From Dictyophora rubrovolvata (Eukaryota; Basidiomycota; Agaricomycetes; Phallales; Phallaceae), in contig CP114123.1 of assembly GCA_029959195.1 (NCBI GenBank), forward strand, positions 1,860,001-1,924,000: a DNA stretch of 64,000 nt, in the 5' to 3' direction. A program made the translations under genes and the position numbers. Shown here one piece after another: positions 23,271-35,349 of this stretch (positions within the stretch are counted from its first letter, which is position 1; every line of letters begins with the position of its first letter). Below the pieces are notes generated by a model that made no database searches, had not been told where the DNA came from, and was given only the letters and a program-made list of their open reading frames with translations.

Positions 23271-26200
23271 TCGTGTTTTTTCTCTCTCTTTCTTTTCTTG
23301 CCGTCTTTATTTCTTGGACACTGGCGCTCGATAGTTTTCTTTATTCTGCATTATTATTTTCTCCGTACTTCTTGTTGTAGGTGATTCTGTCTGTACGTGC
23401 ATAGCCTCTCTTCACTTAGTTTCGTAGCTCAAGCTCACTTCCCTCCAGCATTTCTGACGACCATCTCCATTTCATACTTATTTCATCACACTCAAGAAGA
23501 AGAAAAAGGACCGCCACGATTCGATCCGACCTGATCCACGCACGCCATGACCCCGCCGAACGCATCAAGACTAATCTCAAAGCCTCAAAAAAAGAACCAC
23601 AGCAGCATCATCGACTCCATTGTTGCCTTTTAATAATACCATTGCATCTATTCTCTAATACCCCTCTTTTTCGTGTTTCCATCGTAGTTATTGCATTCAT
23701 TAAACCAACCGTATCCGTATTGTAGACCCATAAATAAACCCGTCGTATCAATTATGTTACCCTGGTAGTTTGACTCGTAATAAACAAGGCAGCAGCGTAT
23801 TTTGTTTCAAAATTTCACACTGCTCTCGCTTGTAAGAGTAACAGAGCATCAACACGTATCCGGCACGCGCTCGGACTTTGCCGGGATATCGCAGCCCAAT
23901 CTGGACTGCCATCCTCTCATCCTTGACGAAATCTACTTGACGGCACGACAAGCTATTGCCATGCTTTGTAGGAAATGAAATGAGTGATGTTCGGATTACG
24001 TACGCGTTATAACAGAGAGCCATTGACAATCGCTAGGATGGACGCGAAAAAATGGACTTCGAGAGCCCATTAAGGTCAGGACCACAAAGGCTTGATCCAA
24101 CTTACCATCCTGCAGTAAACCAAGTGGTTTTTCTGGGTATTCTCTACGATATCTTTGCATTGACACTAACGCACTGACGGTTAGGTTCGTCCTAAAGAGT
24201 ACCTTGATGGTTGTCGCCCATTAAAGACTGTATCTGCCTTAGGATGGGCAGCTCTATGAGCGTTCATAGAATGATTTGTTCAGCCTGTCCGGTAATTCTG
24301 AATACTTCTCTCAGCACGCTATATCTGCATGGACACTGCCGGCCAGAAAATTGACGGGGTTGTGTCTCAAGCCTGAAATCTGACTCAAATTCTACTCTAT
24401 TACTTTCATGTTTTTGTTCTGAATTCTTATACATTTTAGACAGGTTTCATAGTTTTCGACTAGTACTGGTGAATTTACTGAGCTTGGTAATAAAGTTGGA
24501 TCGTCTAGAGAGGGAAAAACTCGTTCGGTCTATAGTCACCATTAGCAGACTCCTACGGTGACTTTCATTGTTCGCAGTGCCACTATGGCTCGGGCAGCAA
24601 ATTGACATGTTTCACCTTCAGTGTCTCGCCCATTCTTGGGTGGGAATCTAAAGATATTCCTGTCTGAGTTTGCGAGCAAAGCCCTGGGACTCGTAAGGGA
24701 TTCGTTGCTTTTTTGAACAGCCTATAGACGTATATACGTATTCTTGCAGTAGATAACCAGGGAAAGCATAATCGTGAGCCGTTGTCGAGCCATGGTTGTT
24801 CAAAGAGTTGGTATCATTACGTATCACAACAGAGTCGACATTAATGACATTTCGCAATCCTTAGGATCTTAGCACTGCCGCTAAGGCACCAGAATTTGTA
24901 TGTTTGATCTTGAATTCCCCTAGTAACGGATTTCGAACCATCTCACCTGAATTGTGACAATATGCATACATCCCTTAGCCTTTCGTGTGTCAGAACATCC
25001 TTTTTCTGGAAGCAATAACCAAAGACGTTCTTTATCGGCTGGAGATTTCAGGCTCATCAATACAGTGAATTATATAGGAGAAGCTCTTGCCAGTTAGAAC
25101 ACCCGGGCTTTTTTAGTACCGGACGGCAGAGACTCGGAAACTAAATTTAGAAGTCCTACCAGAATTTAATTGGATCAGAAATTAGTATTTCAGTGATAGT
25201 ATTGAGACGCGTCTCAACCTCTGTAATGTTTTGAATTTGTACCAATGGACGATATCGTGAGCAGCGGATTAGGCTCGTATATGCCCGCTAGCAAATACCT
25301 TGACGGGCGGGAGATGTCCTGATCCATGGCATGTGTCATCCGTTTCTGGGAGCGTTCCAGACGCCAAAAAAAGACACACATGGCACATTTTGAGCCTTGG
25401 AATTCGGAGTTAGTTGTACCATGACTTTTTCTGGCTTCGAGTCTATTCAAGTGCTATATGTCGTCCAATGAAAAAAAAACGAGTGTCAATGGAACGAGTT
25501 CGCCACTCCCACCTCCCTCACTGCTTCGTGAAAGAAACGTGCTTACAATAACTAGAACCGCAGTCGTGGGCACTAGAAGATGATACGAGTGCATGTAGAC
25601 GAGAAGCTCAATAGCGCGATTCTTATCTGCGGAATACCAGTGAATGTCGATCCTATTGGTCTTAAGAAAACAAGATCATGAGATTGGTGTGTAATAGCTA
25701 CCCTACAATATCCGTTTCATCCATTCCGTTTATCGCCTCACTGAGTTTGGAAAATTCACATTGCGTTTCCATGAGCTTTCTTATCCGCCATCGGGATATG
25801 AGATGTAAGTGTCGAATCGGAAAATCCATATGCACTGCAGGCTTATTGTCTTCCTTCGCAAGTTTCCGCACCTGACGAACAAAGAAACGAAGGCACTATT
25901 GTTATATATAGTGTGGTCGTGCCAGCGGGCTCCTAATTTCCAGCATAAATTAGATGAAGCGCAGTCCCGATAAATCCACCCAAACGTAAACCCAGCAAAG
26001 CTTATATTTTTTGATCAATATTCAATTCTTGAATAACGTTTTAGAGGAAATAGATAAGAGCTGCACTTACCGTTAGTAGTCTAGTGGGATATCGTCTCAT
26101 TTGAAAAAGAACTTGGAATCAAACCCTTTGCTGATTGTTTATCATGTGAATCTTTCGGATAAGTTAAAGGTGTAATTTGCCACAGTGGTGATCGGAAGCA

Positions 26201-29200
26201 CGTAGGAGGGCGGTAATCCACACACTACTTCCATTTCAAATGGTTCTGCACCTGAGCATCTGAGAAACAAACGGGGAAATGTTAGAGACTCCAGATATTT
26301 GTGGAAGGTCAAATGATTATCGAGCTGTTTCACGTATCGTGAGTAATACACGTCAAAGGACCCGGAGTTACATCTATCCCACCGGTTATGCGACAGGCCG
26401 TTGAATTTGTATTGCTAAGAGATTCGGACATTGAGATTGTGTCCGAGAGCCAAAAAAAAAGGATCGGATCTGTGTTTTTTGTGCCACATGGCTGACCTAC
26501 TACGGGCTCAACTAGGACTTAAACAGCTTAACCTTGAGCTCTGCGCATGACGTTGCGGGTGGGGTACGCGTTTGTATTCCGACCAACGGCTTGAGAAGGG
26601 CCCCTTAAATCACTCTTAATGATGAAGGATCCTGAAAGAAAAAGGGATAAACATACCCCATTAAATCGATATTGATAACATATTGGGTTCAAAGCTGTGC
26701 TGCGCGGGATTTCACGGCAGCTGAAACTGCAATATCGTTTCCCTAGTCCTAAGCTTGAGTCAACCGGTCACCCTTCGTATGGTCAGTGTCTTTGAGTCTA
26801 CTTCCATGATATACACACTTACATCAACAAGATCAACATCGAGCTTTTGCCACAGCACAGAGGTGTCAAGATGGAAGAAACTTGTAATCAACCCTGGCTG
26901 TCCCGAGACCTTCAGGATTGGGCGTGAAGAACATGCGCCCGTGGCATCTGAAGGCCAAACAATTAACAAAAACCATTGAGGACGATCCAATTAGTTTTCT
27001 CGAGGTGCGGAGAATGTGTGACAGCAAAATGTGAATATCTGTTTTGAAATTGAAAATCTTAGTGATCCGAAATATCAAAATGGATTAAAAGTAGTTAGAG
27101 AAAAACTCATACGTGTTATGTGAGCCACTCGTCCTATGAAACGATTTACTTGGCAATGTAAGAATTTTTTTGATGTCGGATTGAAAGATCGAGGGGACTC
27201 GGAAATGCATGTTCTGTCCAAGTTCAAGTTCTGTCTTGATTATGTCATGAGTCAATGACATGAAACTCACTTGTCACTATACGTAACACGGTACACCCCA
27301 CACTTGCCCCACAAAAAATTGTTTAGACTCAAATTTCCCTCTTTTTCTTTTACAATATTCACATGATACGACAAATAAAAAATTTAAAACACAGTGCTCT
27401 ATTTCCTCGTTTTTCCAACAATTTTATTATTATTTTACCTCCACATAAGCGCCGAGTTCTCATTACCTAAAGCTTCTCACATCTATGGCTATGGTCTCAC
27501 GTCTTTGCTCTGCTCTCCTCCTTGACCCTCCACTAAGTGTGCAATTTAATCAAATATTATTGCATCTTCCCTGATATGTCTTCTTCAAAACTAATCGGAC
27601 TTTCTAATTAAGAACTCGCTGGTGGCCGTCGTCCCTATGTTATCCTGGATGCCCAAGGATGCCTGATCGTTAAGCTTGACGTGTAACTTCAAATAGCAAG
27701 TTTCAGCGTCCTAGTCGATTTTCAGATGCAGGCGGTTGTCGTCTCGAATACTCACCTATATTTTAATTAAGTTGGCGAAGCCACAGGGCATCATTACATT
27801 TTGGAAGACGCCGTTACTTCCTGCCATACGTCGTGGAAAGACGGGTTTCAACGGAGAGTATTACATTATAACGGTAATGTTTCCATTTGAGACCTATTTA
27901 CACAGTTTACTTTGGCTGGTAAGTTAATTTAGAAGGCAATTGCAAATTTGAGCACTTGCCGGGTTGCGCTCCGCGATCCCTAATGTCAGCTGCGTTTTGG
28001 CCAACACATGATACAACCGGTGGCTGTTATGCCTTTGGGTAGTGTCAATATCATCTTGCAAAATCATCCAAAGAGGTCAATATACCAAATCTCGTATCCT
28101 TGTATCTATATTCGTCATCGATCATTCAACCTTCCTCTTTCAATTGGGCTGCTGGGTGGCGTGGAATCCATAAATACATACTATGGATTTAAACTAATCT
28201 CCGTTTTGTGCGTTATGACCTCATATTCCGCACTAAAAAGTCGTTCTAAAATCGCATCATTAAGAAGAAACGAAACCTGTACGATTTCGGATACTTCCGA
28301 CTATTTGAGAAGAACGTTACGTCTCATTGGACGGTATTGATAGAGAACGTAAAGTCATGTGTGAGTGGAGTTGTGCCTTTGGCACTTGTTTTAATGCATT
28401 GAAGAAGTTTCTGTCATGCCTTATTTAGAAGATCCAAATATTCGGACACTTATAACAACTGAATTCAACACATTTGATGGTGAGAGCTACCTTGACCCTA
28501 ATGCTCGGTAGTGGAACTCGACAACCTGAAACTATGTGAAGTGCAGAATGCGATACATACCTCTTCTGAATGTTTGATCCGCGGATGAGCTGAAGGTTCA
28601 GCTCAATCATTTGATACAAGCAACAGCTTCGTTGTGCAGAGGCCAGTGCAACATGATGCAGCTCCGCTGAAGATAAACTTACTGTCAACCGTCGGCACGC
28701 TCGGTCGCTTCTTTAGATCATGATGTGCAGCCTTGGTATCATGTTCCTGAAATCAACCGGCTCAGCTATGCCCTTCAAATCAAGCATATTGTAACTGCCT
28801 GCTGAACGTTGCCGAAAAATTCGAATTCGTTAATTGTACATATCATTGGTAAATCCATATACCGACTCTGGCATTGGCTAAGAAACCCGTCGATATGTTT
28901 ATTTTTCCGTCAGCTAATTCATTTTACACGTCTTCTCAAGCTTACAGCGCGCCCTGACAGAAGACTATCAGGAGCTATCAAACGCCGGATGTTGAGGTTC
29001 GAAAATAGATCACGTGGGCGTGACAACCACTGACAGGTCACCGGTCACAGCGATGCGGTTATCTTTCAAACGAAATCGCAAACTCACTGAGATTTAAATT
29101 ATTGTGTCTTCATCGGTTCCGACAAACTCCGGTAAAAGAAAGACTTGAGATACTGTGTCCTTAATTCGGATAATTCTGGAACTCTTGACGTTGCCTTTCG

Positions 29201-30018
29201 TGCCGATCTCCATACTGATATAGAAACCAGTCTTGTCGTCGGACGGCGGACGGCGGAAGTACTGCAATCTGAATATAGGTTTGGCCTAAAGCTGTTTGCG
29301 CTTCACCACCTTCTTACTTCTCGTCATCCGGGGGCAGTTTTGGTGGTACCATTTAGCGGGGCCCCCCGGTATAGGTTGCAAGGATACCCTGATTTTCTCG
29401 GGCTTTCAACCTTTGTAACGCTGTGCTTCAAGTCTACAGGCGATGCTTGCCATCATCGGCCGCAGCTTTAGGCTCGACGCCTTCGCAGAAACATCCAAAC
29501 AGAAATAGAGCTAATCAAGCATTCACCGACATGTTTTTATCACATATGTATGTACCTGCATAGGTATTCCGGAACAGCAGGCTGCGGACGACGTAGGCGT
29601 AACTTTCCGATTTGAGGAACCATCCCTTGACCGGACAGGGTAAGACCTTGTTCAAAAATCTACGAGTCAACCCTTTCTAATACAGGTTGGAGCAGACCGA
29701 CCGTATAACGTATGTGATGGCGGTTTTTGCCGTCATTAAGCATAACACTATGTAACTGGTCTCTAGCAGCATTGGAGGCAACAGGTTCGTACATTCGCTA
29801 CGATATTGACTTTGCTATGGTAAGCTGAGCTTGCTACCATTATAAATTAATTCAGCCAAACGTTTTCCTGCTCGCCTCATAAATGCTCCGGGCGCATTTC
29901 TGATCCCACTTCCAAATAAGGAAACCTTGCGTAGCCGACCCCCCAAACCGGCATCCGTTTTCTCCATGTGAATATTTCTTATACGGTAGTCTAACAATCC
30001 CGGAAAAACCCATCGTCA
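23271..30018. other. Gene-poor region of about 6.7 kb
   Basis: Only short frames (mostly under 110 codons) with no recognisable motif. The first few hundred bases are pyrimidine-rich and are probably the 3' UTR and terminator of the upstream gene. Coding-like scraps appear on the minus strand (see 25698-27270). No transposase, reverse transcriptase or terminal repeats could be recognised by eye. It could hold decayed genes, an old mobile element or long non-coding transcripts. Confidence 0.4.
25698..27270 (-). CDS. Possible multi-exon gene, unrecognised
   Basis: On the minus strand several coding-like pieces follow one another: FRVPSIFQSDIKKILTLPS at about 27200, SGQPGLITSFFHLDTSVLW at about 26890 followed by a good donor (GTAAGT at about 26825), FEMEVVCGLPPSYVLP at about 26220, and FPIRHLHLISRWRIRKLME at about 25780 ending in TAG at 25698. 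Spacing and donor/acceptor signals are compatible with an intron-rich gene, but I could not join them without gaps and see no known domain. Treat it as a candidate or a relic. Confidence 0.15.
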
Positions 30019-30026
30019 TATAAATA
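30019..30026 (+). promoter_or_regulatory. TATA box of the FAD oxidoreductase gene
   Basis: TATAAATA lies 64 bases before the ATG at 30083. Confidence 0.5.
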
Positions 30027-30082
30027 TACATTTACCATGGATTCTAATTCCCTTATCCCTCGAAAAATCCAACTCAACCAAG

Positions 30083-32350
30083 ATGCCTGTCGGAAGCTTG
30101 TTGACCTTCTTACAGATTCAAGTTGCATTCACTCTTTTAACGTCTTTCTTACAATCTCCATACCTCGCCCCAACCCCCAACTGTCGATCACAGCCGGGCG
30201 ATTCCCTTTTCCCTACGATTGACGAACTTTCGCAATTCAACGAATCTGTCGATGGACGATTACTCGCTGTCGTTCCTTCTGGTGCTCATTGTTCGTCTCA
30301 AGGAGGTTGTTCAGATGCAGAGTGGAGCAGCTCGACCTTCAGGAATACCATTCCAGGAGCAATGACAAACGTGAGTCTTTAATTCATGTGGTTCCGAGGG
30401 GTGTATTTTTTCCCTTAATATTAACGGGCGTAACCTAGATTAATTGGGAACAGGTGAGCGGGGTTATACATGCCAATAAACAGGAATTTCATATTGAAAA
30501 CGGGCCAGAACTACGATGCTGATCCAAAATCGCTATGCTTCCGGAATAGCACTAATTGCGGTACTGGCAGTGTGTCAATTTTCGCTGTAAACGCTAGTAG
30601 CCCAGAGCACGTTCAGGTGGGAATAGAAATCATTGCTTCAGAGAGCCAAATTATTGATGGCTGATGGTCGCTTTCTGTTAGGCCGGGATACATTTCGCCC
30701 GGGCTCATAATCTGAAAATAGTTGTTAAATCAACTGGCCATGATTTTCTTGGACGCTCAACGGCGAAAAACTCGTTTCTTTTGTGGACACGAAATCTAAG
30801 GAATATTACATTCCACGAGTCGTTTGAGGTTGGAGGTCGTGATATGGGCAGTGCTGTTACGGTCGGAAGTGGTGTTCCTTTGACTGTGTTATACCGCGCT
30901 GCGAAAGCGAATGGGAAGACGTTTGTTGGGGGAACGGCAGCGACTGTAGCGCCAGCTGGAGGCTATGTTCAAGGCGCCGGTCACTCAGCTTTATCGCCTA
31001 AATATGGTTTAGGTGCAGATAATGTATTGGGTGCGAAATTTTTTTTATCTCGTGGCTGCTTATCGATTTTCTCATGCAATCTATTTTTCTATTTTTCGAT
31101 CTTCTATTATTTTTTTAGAGTTTCAGATTGTTCTCGCTAATGGTGAACTCGTGACCGCGAATACGAATTCTCATCCTGATCGTAAGCCATTTAACAAAAA
31201 TTTTGACTCTATTATTTATTTGATGTTGATTGTTCTTTAATTGCAGTATTCTGGGCTTTACGGGGTGGAGGCGCAGGAAGTTGGGGTGTAATCATCAGTG
31301 CTACTTTCCGTACTTTCCCCCGTTTCAGTGCATCTCATCAACGTTTAACTCTCGTCGTCGACAACACTGCGGATGCTCGAATTCTCAGCGAGATACATGC
31401 TCAGCACGTGTTTGATTGGGACGATGCTCACGCTGCACAATACTTTTATTTCCGATCAAGCCGTCAGGACGATACCCCAAAGTATACATTCACAATCGAT
31501 ACCCTATTCCCCGAGTTACCGTTGGACGAGGCAAAGTCACTAATGCAACCGTTGATGCAAGACTTCCTCGATCGCGGTTTCGATTTTAACACGTCATATG
31601 CCCATGCTGATATTAATGATATCCTTGCTGTCCCGACCGATGTGGTAGGCGGCGCAGCCATCCTTACGTCAAGATTCTGGCAGGACGATGTATACCGAAA
31701 CAATATCAGTGACATAGGTCAAGCCTATCAGAAACTGCTAGATGGCGGTGCCGCTGGGTACGTCTCATTAGAAAGACGAGACAGGATTACGACTAACCAA
31801 CAACGTGCAGAATTCTTGGGCATAGACTTCTTGGAGGTGCGGACCGTCTTTCAGAGTATATTTTCGGCGGTCAAAGATCTAAAACCAATTTTTTTTCCCT
31901 CTTAGGTCAAGTATCCAAGAATGCTGACATGGACACTGCTGTACACCCTGGCTGGCGAACAGCTAAAACTCATGTAAGCTCAACCCCCGAGGTGCCAATT
32001 CCATGTATCTTGGCGACATATATTGACGGATCGATTTTTTTTTGTAGATGATTGTAACTAACACGTGGACAGATAACACATCTCCTGAAGAAGTGGAACT
32101 CATTCGGAACGATTTAACAAAAAACAAAACGCCTGTGCTCGCCGCCCTCGCAGGGCCGAATGGTGGCGGGTCGTATACCAATGAAGGAGATGTTCGTGAA
32201 TCCGATTTTCAGCGAACGTTTTACGGTCCGCATTATACTCGCTTGAGCAGCGTCAAAGCCCGGTATGACCCTGAAGACCTGTTCATTGTACCGACTGGCG
32301 TAGGGTCAGAAAAATGGGACGCTTTTGGTTTATGTAAAACATCGGTTTAG
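30083..32350 (+). CDS. Secreted berberine-bridge-type FAD-dependent oxidoreductase
   Basis: Nine exons (30083-30370, 30439-30453, 30509-30616, 30682-31030, 31119-31181, 31247-31757, 31811-31836, 31906-31973, 32048-32350) give 1731 nt, 576 residues. A signal-like hydrophobic start (MPVGSLLTFLQIQVAFTLL) precedes the mature part. The PCMH-type FAD domain contains TGHDFLGRST, whose His is the usual 8-alpha-histidyl FAD attachment site, then GGTAATVAPAGGYVQGAGHS and LFWALRGGGAGSWGV. The C-terminal BBE domain ends YDPEDLFIVPTGVGSEKWD. The second attachment Cys seen in bicovalent glucooligosaccharide oxidases is absent from the APAGGYVQGAGHS loop. Family members oxidise alcohols, sugars or secondary metabolites with O2, producing H2O2; the substrate is unknown. 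Exon 2 is 15 nt. Two relatives lie at 35710-37903 (broken) and 59346-61564. Confidence 0.92.
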
Positions 32351-32792
32351 ACAAGCTTTACACCTTCTATATACCTCTTCACCCTAGACCTAAACCTGGC
32401 TGTGCGTGCTGACATTGTCCTGTACCATCAAGGACTTGTAATACCATGTGTACAATACCTGCATCTCGCTCACACATTATCATCAGTGTACATATATTCT
32501 TTCGCACTGTTTTCAATACAACAATCTCCTGTGGCATATACCTGCTGTATTCATGGTTCGAGGCACGAGACATTTACAAAGACGTAAGAGCATGAATGAG
32601 GAAGTAAGATGTTGGAAGGAGTGGTGATATCATAATGATGACCATCGGGAAGAGAAGAATGGTTATTGTGAGATAAAGTAGAAAAAAGTGATATGAAAAT
32701 AAGATTACGGATTCCGATAAAGCAGCGGAAGAAGAAAAAACCGAAGACATTTTAGTATACTTTCGTAGAAATAAAACAAAACTTTAGGCATT

Positions 32793-35349
32793 TCAAACCA
32801 ACCCTGCGGTGGTTCGAGTCTCGCAGGTGCGTTTCTGGACATCAATAAACCAGTCCAGTGCTCTGTGAGACTTTCTTTCTATTTCCTCGGCGTTGTTAAC
32901 CTCCTTTGAGTGCTCATCTAGCGCAACCCTGAAACGCTCTTTCAAGTCCCACGAGGCCATCCTGAGCACCTTGCGAGTCTCCCGGGCCACGCGCAGCGCA
33001 TGGGCATGAACGTACATATGATCCTCGGACATATCGTCCCTAGGTACAACTAATGACGACCGGATTCGCTTTCCGACTGTGCGAGGGATGGTACGAGGCA
33101 GTTCGATGATGATATACGCAGTTACGCCGATAGTAAAGGCACCAAGTACGGGAGCCGCCCACCTGCGCACCGTCTCGTTCTCGAATAGATTGCCAATGCG
33201 CACGACTCCTTCAATGATACCGTGCATTCCCAACGTCTTACCACCAATCATGGACAAAGCACCTATTCCAACAGATACGATGCTAAGAGTAGACGTCGAC
33301 GATTCATCATCATCCCCTTCTTTCTTCGTTTCTTCATCTCCGAAATGAGTGGCCAAGAAGCGGTGGAAGTCAAATACATCCAACAACGTGACTTCGAGAA
33401 GTTCGTTTTGTTGGGCAAGACCGATGCCCAGACCGTGAATGCCGCCAGCAACAGTCGTACTGTGAGTGGACTTGCCACCTTTCTTGGGCAAGAACATACG
33501 CTCGGGCATGAAGATCCGTTTAGAACGTTCTACAGTGGGCGGGAGATGTTTGTCTCCTAAAGATGAGATCTCAGAAATGCAACCGGTAGTCGTCACTCGT
33601 GCTTCGTTTTGCGCAAATTCAACAGCCATATCCAGACTTTGTAGCAGAACTCTTCGGACTTCCTTCGTATACGCCCAGATGCCGAACAATCCTGGGTATG
33701 TCGGTAGTCTAAGAGCTTTATCGATGCCAGGATCTCCACTACCAACTCGTTCCAGGGCCATATTGAGGATATATCTAGTCCTCCTAGCCGCTTCTTCCGC
33801 ACCACCTTCTTCAATGGTTACGATGGCATCTTCAAGCTCTTCACGACCTTTTTTCATCTTTTCTAAAACCGGCCTAACTCTTTCCAAGTCCTCCCTTGCC
33901 TGTTCAAGCTCGGCTTTAGCGATGGCAGAGTTGGCGCTAGCCAACAAGTCAACATCGGCAAGCAAATTGCAGAGATAAGTTGAAACGGGATGAAGCTTGG
34001 ACTTGGCGCGTTTGACGAGAACAAAAGAGCGAAGGCAGTTCTCGAGATTGTCAAATGGTACGTTCGAAGATGTAGGTGCTTGTGCCGCGCTTGAGTCAAC
34101 GAAGTGAACGAGATCTTCACCATCTTCGAAAGTGCGGGGACTGAGCTGTTTGATTTGTTCCAAAATAAGACGTTTGCACTTGGCTTTATCACGTATTTGA
34201 TCGAAACGGTTGACGACGATAAAAAGATAAGCTTTTTCGTTGCTTGCATTCCACAAGAATTCCTTCGCTGAGAGAGTAAAATGATTCTCCGCTGAGACGA
34301 CAAAGACAACCACGTCAATCTCTTCTTGACGGGCGAATAAGGCGGTTGTCTTCAAACTATCTCTGTTTAATCCGGGTGCGTCAATGAGAGCGATATCGAC
34401 GACGCCGTTGTGCAAAAGCGACTTGGTGGGTCCACGGGCGTCAGCGACATACAAGCGCATCATTTGTTTGACGTCCTCGTTGTCGCTGACAATGTCGTTA
34501 AGATCTTCAAGCGATGCGCGGACAAAGGTAGATTCGTCTTTGATATCATATGTAACGCCATCCTTGAAGAGATGCACTTCTTCAACGCTATTATTCTCCG
34601 CTGCATCGTGGACTTCGCAAAACATCGTAGTACATGGTTGCTGGTCTACCGGCAAGACCTGCTTACGCAGGAGGGCGTTTACGAATGTCGATTTTCCAGC
34701 GTTAAGGTCACCAGTAACCAAGACTTTAGACGATGTATCCTCGATACGAAGACGAAGTTTATCTATATGGTTGACGGCAGCTGTAATGCGCTCGTCCAAG
34801 AGTTTCGCCACAGATGCCTTTTCAAGCTGAGAGATTAGTGCGGTGGGATTCCTAGATTGCATGCCTAATTTGAGATCGAGGCGAAGAACGTGGAAACTCT
34901 CTTTAGGGTCTGATTCTGCTGCAATATCTGTGTTCTGCTTCTGTTCTTCAGAAGCTGAGGCCGTTGGGAGAGTAGCAGAGCGTTGAAGCTCTGGCTTCGT
35001 CTTCGACGCGATATCATCAGTGGACGCCGTACGCTTTACCGAGTCATTCCAGCTCGAATTAGTTGGGTATCTGATAATCCACGAGTCCTTATTGAAGATT
35101 TTGAAATCGTTGAGAATAGACTTGGCTGAATCAATAGCCGTGGCGAGGCTACAGAAGAGAGCGAATGGATAAGTGCCGCACAAAATCGTAATAAAGATAC
35201 GCAACCACATACCGGTTTTTGTGATTCAGATACGAAGTTTGAACATCGTCATCCCTCAAAGACAGGTCTTCCTTTAGTTGAGAAACAACAGGCATCGGAG
35301 CGGGGGAGCTTGTCAGAGAACGGGATGGAGGTATATAGGCCTGAGACAT
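32793..35349 (-). CDS. fzo1: Mitofusin / Fzo1-type dynamin-family GTPase
   Basis: Exon 1 (35349-35213) encodes MSQAYIPPSRSLTSSPAPMP and exon 2 (35148-32793) the rest; the 64-base intron has GTATGT and TAG ends, and the product is 830 residues, close to yeast Fzo1 (855). A G1 P-loop GDLNAGKST, switch-region DAPG and G4 NRFD lie in a dynamin-type GTPase domain. Coiled-coil helices follow (ELEQAREDLERVRPVLEKM). Two C-terminal membrane segments come next (IVSVGIGALSMIGG ... and WAAPVLGAFTIGVTAYIIIEL) and then another helical region. The family fuses mitochondrial outer membranes by GTP-driven tethering. The uninterrupted frame starting at 35210 (MWLRIFITILCG) is intron read-through. A piece of exon 1 is copied at about 58976-59015. 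Confidence 0.93.

Noticed and set aside
24920-24960. tRNA B-box-like sequence (GGTTCGAAATCC on the minus strand)
   Set aside because: The spacing of the box is off by a base and no cloverleaf or A box could be built around it.
33079-34838. Several plus-strand frames of 90-170 codons opposite the mitofusin gene
   Set aside because: They are antisense shadows of the conserved GTPase coding sequence with no recognisable motifs.
35149-35212. Long minus-strand frame beginning MWLRIFITILCG, which would give the mitofusin a hydrophobic start
   Set aside because: These codons are intron read-through. GTATGT at 35212 and TAG at 35149-35150 remove them and join exon 1 (MSQAYIPPS...) in frame.
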